Shown: in pieces, positions 30,832 to 36,492 of the stretch
Layout of the letters: each line of letters starts with the position of its first letter
How positions within the stretch are numbered: position 1 is the stretch's first letter
NCBI GenBank assembly: GCA_938003985.1
Contig: CALKWZ010000064.1
Span: 1-36,492 of the forward strand
Reading direction: 5' to 3'
Origin: an uncultured Verrucomicrobiota bacterium
Lineage (GTDB): Bacteria > Verrucomicrobiota > Kiritimatiellia > CAIQIC01 > Lenti-01
Length of the DNA: 36,492 nucleotides
The notes under the pieces: model-generated
What the model was told of the DNA's origin: nothing
The model's input: only the letters and a program-made list of their open reading frames with translations
Database searches by the model: none
Program-made: the position numbers and the translations under genes

Positions 30832-32397
30832 ATGAGCAACCCGCAAAACCAAAAGCAGCAACCCGCGACGGCGGCCGACGGCATCACGCCGCGGGCGACG
30901 GACTACGGGCAGTGGTATCTCGACATCGTGAAGCGGGCGGACCTGGCGGACCATTCGTCGGTGCGCGGCTGCATGGTGATCAAGCCGCACGGCTACGCCA
31001 TCTGGGAGAAGCTGCAGCGCGAGCTGGACGACCGCTTCAAGGCGACGGGCCACGTCAACGCGTACTTCCCGCTGTTCATCCCGCTGTCCTTCCTCGCGAA
31101 GGAAGAGGAACACGCCGCCGGCTTCGCAAAGGAATGCGCGGTGGTGACGCACTACCGGCTGAAGTCGATCGACGGCAAGGTGACGGTGGATCCCGAGTCG
31201 AAGCTCGAGGAGCCCCTCGTGGTGCGGCCGACGAGCGAGACGATCATTTGGGCGCAGTACAAGAACTGGATCCAGAGCTACCGCGACCTGCCGCTGCTGA
31301 TCAACCAGTGGGCGAACGTCGTGCGCTGGGAAATGCGCACGCGCCTGTTCCTGCGCACGGCGGAATTTTTGTGGCAGGAGGGCCACACGGCGCACGCGAC
31401 GGAAGCCGAGGCGCGCGAGGAAGTGTCCCGCATGCTGGCCGTCTACGCCGACGTGGCGGAGCACGTGATGGGCGTGCCGGTCGTGCGCGGCCACAAGACC
31501 GAGGGCGAGCGGTTCGCCGGCGCCATCGACACGCAGTGCATCGAGGGCATGATGCAGGACGGCAAGGCGCTCCAGATGGGCACCAGCCACTACCTCGGCC
31601 AGAATTTCGCCAAGAGCGCGGACGTCAAGTTCCTGAACCAGACCGGCCAGCTCGAATACGTGCACGCGACGAGCTGGGGCGTGTCGACGCGCCTGGTGGG
31701 CGCGCTGATCATGACGCATTCGGACGACAACGGGCTGATCCTGCCGCCGAAGCTCGCGCCGATCCAGGTCGTGATCGTGCCGATCTACAAGACGCCGGAG
31801 GAGCAGGCGCGGACGACCGCCGAGGCGCAGGCCGTGGCGAGCGAACTGCGCGCGCAGGGGCTGGCGGTGAAGGTGGACGACCGCGAAGGCCTGCAGCCCG
31901 GCGCGAAATACTACGAGTGGGAACGCAAAGGCGTGCCCGTGCGCATCGAAGTGGGGCCGAAGGATCTCGAAAAGGGTTCGCTGTGCGTCGTGCGGCGGTT
32001 CGTGCTGGAGCAGGAAGGCGAAAGCGAACAGGACCTGCGCAAGCGCAAGAAGCAGTTCCTGCCGCGCGCCGAAGCCATCGCCGGCATGCCCGCGCTGATG
32101 GACGCGCTGCAGAAGGAACTGCTCGCGCGCGCCCGCGCCATGCGCGAGAAGAAAACGCGCGTCATCGACACCCTCGCGGACTTCGAGGCGTTCTTCAAGG
32201 GCGAAGGCGGCGGGTTCGCCTGGGTGCACTGGGCCGGCACGCACGCGGACGAGGACGAAATGGCCAAGCGGTACGAAACGAGCATCCGCTGCATCCCGTT
32301 CGCGGACCAGATTCCCGAAGCCGCGCGCGGCGCGGGCACCTGCATCCTGACCGGCCGGCCCAGCGCGCAGCGCGTGCTGATGGCGAAGTCCTACTAG
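30832..32397 (+). CDS. proS: Prolyl-tRNA synthetase, archaeal/eukaryotic type (ProS type 3)
   Basis: The 521-residue product is a class II synthetase that charges tRNA-Pro. Motif 1 is VRGCMVIKPHGYAIWEKLQR. Motif 2 is NQWANVVRWEMRTRLFLRTA then EFLWQEGHTAH. Motif 3 is TSWGVSTRLVGALIMTHSDD. EEPLVVRPTSETIIW is also typical. The anticodon-binding domain starts LAPIQVVIVPIYKT, and the C-terminal extension ends VLMAKSY, as in the short archaeal/eukaryotic-type enzyme without an editing insertion. Many bacteria have this type through transfer. AGGA precedes the ATG by 8 nt. The upstream spacer carries a long inverted repeat. Confidence 0.95.
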   Translation: MSNPQNQKQQPATAADGITPRATDYGQWYLDIVKRADLADHSSVRGCMVIKPHGYAIWEKLQRELDDRFKATGHVNAYFPLFIPLSFLAKEEEHAAGFAKECAVVTHYRLKSIDGKVTVDPESKLEEPLVVRPTSETIIWAQYKNWIQSYRDLPLLINQWANVVRWEMRTRLFLRTAEFLWQEGHTAHATEAEAREEVSRMLAVYADVAEHVMGVPVVRGHKTEGERFAGAIDTQCIEGMMQDGKALQMGTSHYLGQNFAKSADVKFLNQTGQLEYVHATSWGVSTRLVGALIMTHSDDNGLILPPKLAPIQVVIVPIYKTPEEQARTTAEAQAVASELRAQGLAVKVDDREGLQPGAKYYEWERKGVPVRIEVGPKDLEKGSLCVVRRFVLEQEGESEQDLRKRKKQFLPRAEAIAGMPALMDALQKELLARARAMREKKTRVIDTLADFEAFFKGEGGGFAWVHWAGTHADEDEMAKRYETSIRCIPFADQIPEAARGAGTCILTGRPSAQRVLMAKSY

Positions 32398-32405
32398 GAA
32401 GTAGT

Positions 32406-32433
32406 CAGAATCCAGAATTCAGGATTCAGAATG
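32406..32433. repeat. 7-bp tandem repeat running into a start codon
   Basis: Units CAGAATC, CAGAATT, CAGGATT and CAGAATG follow each other without gaps. The last unit contains the ATG of the phosphatase gene and the third contains its AGGA ribosome-binding site. GAATCC/GGATTC can also pair as a hairpin (32408-32427). Confidence 0.85.
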
Positions 32434-32913
32434 GAAGCCGCCAACCGCCCATTGAAAAAAGTCCTGGTGGTGTGCACGGGGAACACCTGCCGGAGCCCGA
32501 TGGCGGAAGGCTGGCTGAACCACAAGCTGGCGGGCAAGGGTTGGATCGCGGAATCGGCGGGCGTGGCGGGCTGGGGCGGGGGCTGCGCTTCGTCCGAAGC
32601 GGTCGCGGTCATGCGGGAAATCGGCATCGACATCTCGTCGCACCGCAACCGGGCCCTCACGCGGGCGCTGGTGAACGAAGCCGCGATCATCCTCGCGATG
32701 ACGGACGGCCATCGGCGCGAAATCGAACGGCACTTTCCGGAAGCCGCGGCCAAGGTCCGGCTGGTGAAAAGCTTCGGGGCGGCGCCGGCGGAAGACGTGG
32801 CGGACCCGTTCGGGGCCTCGGTGGACGCCTATCGCCACGTGCGGGACGAACTGGTGCAGGCGCTGGGGGATTTCCTGCTGTACTTGGCCGAGCGCGGCGA
32901 ACTGCGGCGCTAG
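32431..32913 (+). CDS. Low-molecular-weight phosphatase, YwlE-like (possible protein-arginine phosphatase)
   Basis: The 160-residue product has the CX5R(S) P loop in VLVVCTGNTCRSPMAEGW (C15, R21) and the general-acid loop ADPFGASVDAYRHVRDEL. The residue four after the catalytic Cys is Thr, as in Bacillus YwlE, where it favours phospho-arginine; tyrosine-specific relatives have a bulkier residue. DPFG with the following SVDxYxxxRDEL is also YwlE-like. It may thus reverse protein-arginine phosphorylation, but a tyrosine phosphatase role is possible. It starts 33 bp after proS, inside a heptamer repeat that also provides the ribosome-binding site. Confidence 0.87.
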   Translation: MEAANRPLKKVLVVCTGNTCRSPMAEGWLNHKLAGKGWIAESAGVAGWGGGCASSEAVAVMREIGIDISSHRNRALTRALVNEAAIILAMTDGHRREIERHFPEAAAKVRLVKSFGAAPAEDVADPFGASVDAYRHVRDELVQALGDFLLYLAERGELRR

Positions 32914-32940
32914 AGCGGTTGTCGGAAGACCATGGCCACT

Positions 32941-33021
32941 CCGCATCCCCCGACGGGGTCGTCGGGGGCTCCAAAGACATGGATGCGGTGGCTGCTTGGA
33001 GCCGGGACGACCACGTCCCGG
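32941..33021. terminator. Nested hairpins between convergent genes (bidirectional terminator region)
   Basis: CCCCCGACG (32947-32955) pairs with CGTCGGGGG (32960-32968) across GGGT. An outer helix CCGCATCC (32941-32948) can pair with GGATGCGG (32981-32988). A second hairpin is CCGGGACG (33002-33009) with CGTCCCGG (33014-33021) across ACCA. They fill the 142-bp space between the phosphatase and kinase stop codons. No long T run is present. Confidence 0.6.
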
Positions 33022-33055
33022 TCGGATTCATCGGCTGAAAAATGATGGATTTGCT

Positions 33056-36000
33056 CTAGGCGGAAGAGCCGGAGAGGACTTCGCGGATCTTGACGGCGAG
33101 TTCGGACGGGGTGAACGGCTTGGCGATGAAATGCACGCCGGTCTCGATGACGCCGTGGGGCGCGATGACGTCGGCGGTGTAGCCGGACATGAACAGGCGC
33201 TTCAGGTCAGGACATTCCTCGGCGAGGATTTGGCCCAGGTCGCGGCCGTTCATCTGCGGCATGACCACGTCGGTCATGAGCAGGTCGATGCGGCCGGATT
33301 CCAGTTTGGCCAGGCGCAGGGCTTCGGCGGGGGTGGCGGCCGGCAGCACCCGGTAGCCGATCTGTTCCAGCATCATCCGGGCCATGTTGAGCAGGGCGGG
33401 TTCGTCTTCCACCAGCAGGATGGTTTCGTGGCCGGCGGGGAGCGGCGGCGGCGCGGGCGGGGCGGTTTCCGCGGGCGCGTCCCGCAGTTGCGGCAGGTAG
33501 ATCCGGAACGTGCTGCCCTGGCCGGGTTCGCTGTCGACGTCGATGAAGCCGTTGTTTTGTTTCACGATGCCGTAGACGGTGGCCAGGCCGAGGCCGGTGC
33601 CCTTGCCGACTTCCTTGGTGGTGAAGAACGGCTCGAACAGGCGCAGGAGGGTCTGGGAATCCATGCCGCAACCGTCGTCGCCGACCGCCAGCCGCACGAA
33701 GCGGCCGGGCAGGAATCCGGCGTGCGCGGCGCAGTACGTTTCATCGAATTCGGCGAGTCCCGTTTCGATGGAAACGTGGCCCTTGTCGCCGACGGCGTCG
33801 CGGGCGTTGACGCAGAGGTTGGCGAGGATCTGGTCGATCTGGGACGGATCCATCTGGACCCGCGCCGGAACCGGGCAGGGATGCCACGCGAGCTCGACGT
33901 TTTCGCCGATCAGGCGGCGCAGCATCTGGAGCATGCCTTCGACGGTCGCGTTGAGGTCCAGCGCCTTGGGGGCGATGGTCTGCTTGCGGGCGAAAGCGAG
34001 CAGCTGGCGGGTGAGACCGCCCGAGCGGATGGCGGCCTTGCGGATTTCCTGCAGGCTGCCGTACAGCGGGGAGGCTGGCTCCAGTTCGTCCAGCGCCAGA
34101 TCCGCATGGCCGAGGATGACGCCGAGCATGTTGTTGAAGTCGTGGGCGACGCCGCCGGCGAGGCGGCCGATGGAATCCATCTTCTGCGCCTGGGCCAGTT
34201 GCGCCTGCAGGTTCTGCTTCTCCTGCTCGATGCGCCGGCGTTCGGCGACGTCGCGGATGAACACCAGATGCGCGTCGCGGCCGGCGAACCGGACCGGCAT
34301 GGCCGTGGTTTCGACGGGCACGCGGCTGCCGTCGAAGCGCAGGTATTCCTGCTCCATCGGCGGCGCGAGCGAACCGGTTTCGCGTTGCCGGCGGATGCGG
34401 TCGCGGACGGCGGCGTGGTATTCCGGCGCGATGCGCGGCAGAATCTCCGTGCCGACGAGAGCCTCCGGGTTGTCCGCGCCGAGCATGCGCGCAAGGGCGG
34501 GGTTGACGAACAGGAAGCGGCCTTCCGCCTGCACGAAAATGCCTTCCGGGGCGCTGTCCACCAGCGTGCGGAAGCGCTCTTCGCTTTCGCGCAGGGCGGC
34601 TTCGGCCTGTTTCTGCTGGGTGACGTCCACCCATTGGCAGACGACGTGGGTCAGTTCGCCCGCGGCGTCCACGATGGGGAAGAGGGCGGCGTCGACGTAC
34701 AGGTCGCGCCCGCCGCGGAAATCCACGTCGCCGGCGTTCGCCGCCTGCCACGGGATGCAGAAGCGCGCCGGCACGCGCCGGTCGAACACCGCCCGCACCT
34801 GGGGCATGACGCCTTGCGCTTCCAGGTTGGCGTCCGCCAGCACGTTGTAATGGCCGGCCACCTGGTCGGCCGCCAGGTGGATGACGTTGCACAGGGCATG
34901 GTTCACGCGCGTGATCAGGCCGTTCCGGTCGGCGATCCACATGGCGAACGGGCTCATGTCGATCACGCGGTCGAGGAACGCCAGGGTCGATTGATTCCGC
35001 GCCTCGGCCAGGATGCGCCGGGTGACGTCTTCCGTGAAGATGACGATGCCGCCGATTTCGCCGCGGGCGTCGCGCCAGGGGTGCATTTCCCAGCGCAGGT
35101 ACTGGACGGTGCCGTCGGCGCGCACGAAACGATCCTCGTCGCTTCGCAGCACCTCGCCCGCCAGCCCGCGGCGGTGGTGCTGCTTGATCGCCTCGCCGAT
35201 TTCGGGAAAGACTTCGTAGTGCGACCGGCCGAGCAGATCCTGGCCTTCGAGGCCGTAGTCCGCGAGCCAGCGCCGGCTGACGGCCAGATAGCGCATGTCG
35301 CGGTCGAACATGGCCAGGGCCGCGGGCGCATGCTCGATGAGCAGCCGGAGTTGCGCTTCGTTCTGCCGCAACTTTTCTTCGGCCCGGAGGCGATCCATGA
35401 CGTCGCGGACGAAGACGAGGGCCCCGGTTTCGCCTTCGTACTCGAACGGCACGCCGGAGAATTCGGCGTTCACTTCGGTGCCGTCGCAGCGCAGGACGGA
35501 GTGGACGGCCTGGGTGACGGGCTGGCGGTCCACGTTGAGGCGGCGGATGCGCTCGGCGACCACGGGGCCGTATTCGGGCCGGAACCGTTCCGCGACCGGC
35601 CGGCCGAGGAGTTGCCGCGCGTCGGCCGCGCCGAACAACGTCGCGGCGGCCGGATTGAGGTAGGCAAAACGGCCCTGGGTCTGGATGAAGATGGCGTCCG
35701 GGGCGTTTTCGACGAACGTGCGGAACCGGTGCTCGCTTTCCGCCAGGGCGGCGGCGGATTGCTCGCGGCGGAGGCGGTTGGCGAGGAGCAGGCCCAGCGC
35801 GGTGGCGACGACGGGATAGACCAGGATCACGGGCAGGCCGATTGCATGGAGAACGTGCAGGGCGCGGTCCCGCGGCAGGGTGAACATCAGCGCCAACATG
35901 ACGACGTGCGCGACCAGGCCGAACGCGTAGAGTTCGCGCGCGGAGACGTCCTGCAGGCGGCCTTTGCGGAAGCGGCGCCAGGCGATGCCGATGCAACCGG

Positions 36001-36340
36001 TGGCCAGGGTGACGGCCACGCCGGTCCACGCTCCGGCGCCGCCCTTGAGCAGGCGGAACGCCGCCGCGACGGCCATGGCGATCGCCGTCGGCACGGCGCC
36101 GAAGAACAGGCCGGAGACGCTCAGCAGCACCGAGCGGGTGTCGAACACGATGCCGCTTTCCAGGCGGAAGGACGTCTGGATCAGCGCCATGCCCAGGCCG
36201 CCGAGAACGAGACCGACGACCGTTTGGCGCAACGCGCGTCCGTCCGTCCGCCGCCGGCCGGCGGCGAGGTCGAAGACGACGACCATGGCCAGCAGCAGGG
36301 CGGCGTTTTGCACCAAAGCGATGAAGGCCGGGTTGTTCAT
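33056..36340 (-). CDS. Hybrid sensor histidine kinase: LytS-type 5TM, four PAS domains, HisKA, HATPase, receiver
   Basis: The 1094-residue product starts at ATG 36340 (MNNPAFIALVQNAALLLAMV). Residues ~1-195 form a 5TM-LytS-type sensor (LRQTVVGLVLGGLGMALIQT ... SVSGLFFGAVPTAIAMAVAA). Four PAS units follow at about 205-325, 335-455, 465-590 and 600-715, two of them opening with HRFRTFVENAPDAIF and ERFRTLVDSAPEGIF. The phosphoacceptor is H733 in GGVAHDFNNMLGVILGHADL. The ATPase has NARDAV, GDDGCGM, EPFFTTKEVGKGTGLGLATV. The receiver has VEDEPALL and D1024 in LLMTDVVMPQMNG. It should autophosphorylate and pass phosphate to its own receiver; the output partner is not in the window. The ORF is open further upstream to 36460, but that extension is not family-like. 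Confidence 0.93.
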   Translation of the reverse strand: MNNPAFIALVQNAALLLAMVVVFDLAAGRRRTDGRALRQTVVGLVLGGLGMALIQTSFRLESGIVFDTRSVLLSVSGLFFGAVPTAIAMAVAAAFRLLKGGAGAWTGVAVTLATGCIGIAWRRFRKGRLQDVSARELYAFGLVAHVVMLALMFTLPRDRALHVLHAIGLPVILVYPVVATALGLLLANRLRREQSAAALAESEHRFRTFVENAPDAIFIQTQGRFAYLNPAAATLFGAADARQLLGRPVAERFRPEYGPVVAERIRRLNVDRQPVTQAVHSVLRCDGTEVNAEFSGVPFEYEGETGALVFVRDVMDRLRAEEKLRQNEAQLRLLIEHAPAALAMFDRDMRYLAVSRRWLADYGLEGQDLLGRSHYEVFPEIGEAIKQHHRRGLAGEVLRSDEDRFVRADGTVQYLRWEMHPWRDARGEIGGIVIFTEDVTRRILAEARNQSTLAFLDRVIDMSPFAMWIADRNGLITRVNHALCNVIHLAADQVAGHYNVLADANLEAQGVMPQVRAVFDRRVPARFCIPWQAANAGDVDFRGGRDLYVDAALFPIVDAAGELTHVVCQWVDVTQQKQAEAALRESEERFRTLVDSAPEGIFVQAEGRFLFVNPALARMLGADNPEALVGTEILPRIAPEYHAAVRDRIRRQRETGSLAPPMEQEYLRFDGSRVPVETTAMPVRFAGRDAHLVFIRDVAERRRIEQEKQNLQAQLAQAQKMDSIGRLAGGVAHDFNNMLGVILGHADLALDELEPASPLYGSLQEIRKAAIRSGGLTRQLLAFARKQTIAPKALDLNATVEGMLQMLRRLIGENVELAWHPCPVPARVQMDPSQIDQILANLCVNARDAVGDKGHVSIETGLAEFDETYCAAHAGFLPGRFVRLAVGDDGCGMDSQTLLRLFEPFFTTKEVGKGTGLGLATVYGIVKQNNGFIDVDSEPGQGSTFRIYLPQLRDAPAETAPPAPPPLPAGHETILLVEDEPALLNMARMMLEQIGYRVLPAATPAEALRLAKLESGRIDLLMTDVVMPQMNGRDLGQILAEECPDLKRLFMSGYTADVIAPHGVIETGVHFIAKPFTPSELAVKIREVLSGSSA

Positions 36341-36492
36341 GGCGTGCGCGGGGCAAACTCCACAGGTTGAGCGTAGGCTTCGGGAAGCGCGCCCGACAAG
36401 CGGAAAACATCGGGAGGGCGAAATGATTTCCTGGACGGGGGGGGGGCGGTCGATAATCAAAAAACGGAACGGCGTCTTTGCGACGGCATCTC
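36341..36492. other. Unassigned window end with G10 run
   Basis: The stretch upstream of the hybrid kinase gene holds a run of ten G (36437-36446) and no gene that I can support. Any promoter for the kinase should lie here, but no convincing pair of hexamers stands out. Confidence 0.5.

Noticed and set aside
36437..36446. Run of ten G as a phase-variation switch
   Set aside because: It is at the edge of the window, about 100 bp from the kinase start, with no visible promoter spacing or reading frame that would change.
36341..36460. Upstream extension of the hybrid kinase to 36460
   Set aside because: The added 40 residues are not membrane- or family-like, whereas the ATG at 36340 begins directly with the LytS-type membrane segment.

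Overview
The window is GC-rich bacterial chromosome with 30 protein-coding genes called and no rRNA, tRNA or CRISPR array that I can see. The mix suggests an uncultured member of the PVC group, most likely Verrucomicrobiota/Kiritimatiellota. Pointers are an archaeal-type ProS, an EfpL-type EF-P paralogue, secreted beta-repeat and calcium-motif proteins, and a GxxExxY protein. This placement is inference from gene content only.

Layout. Positions 1-4052 hold a minus-strand run: an anti-sigma-type ATPase, a BamE-like lipoprotein, PdxB, an RluD-type pseudouridine synthase, a zinc-ribbon protein and a truncated RsuA/RluB-type pseudouridine synthase. Positions 4155-7784 read rightward: efpL, a Nudix hydrolase, a CvpA-like membrane protein and dnaG. 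dnaG meets hrpB tail to tail at a shared CTAG. Positions 10520-14214 encode two secreted surface-type proteins, one with about 20 exact 10-residue repeats, and a membrane protein. An SLC6-type Na+ symporter and a nucleotide-kinase-like protein lie on minus; folB and a pirin lie on plus.

The most interesting region is 18111-24172. A perfect 41-bp direct repeat, consisting of the last 41 bp of the prenyl synthase gene ispA including its stop codon, flanks about 6 kb of lower-GC DNA. Inside are six co-directional genes, all with an N-terminal signal or membrane-targeting segment: a phospholipase-D-like protein with three HKD motifs, a second with one HKD motif (overlapping ATGA), and two modules that each pair a 20-cysteine secreted protein with a secreted protein of unknown function. 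One of the cysteine-rich proteins carries an HExxH zinc-protease motif. There is no integrase or transposase. Removing the island would leave the pirin gene and ispA convergent with 2 bp between stop codons, like other tight convergent pairs here. I propose this as an undescribed exported-effector island.

After ispA come a frameshifted GxxExxY gene, a secreted SNase-like nuclease, a multi-spanning TPR protein, a shortened ModA-like protein, a RadC-family protein, icd, proS, a YwlE-like phosphatase and a large LytS-type/PAS hybrid histidine kinase.

Regulatory texture. Several intergenic regions next to start codons carry short 7-bp tandem repeats or 9-bp-arm palindromes (GTTTTACGT/ACGTAAAAC). 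Several genes have -10-like hexamers 6-8 nt before the start codon, suggesting leaderless mRNAs.
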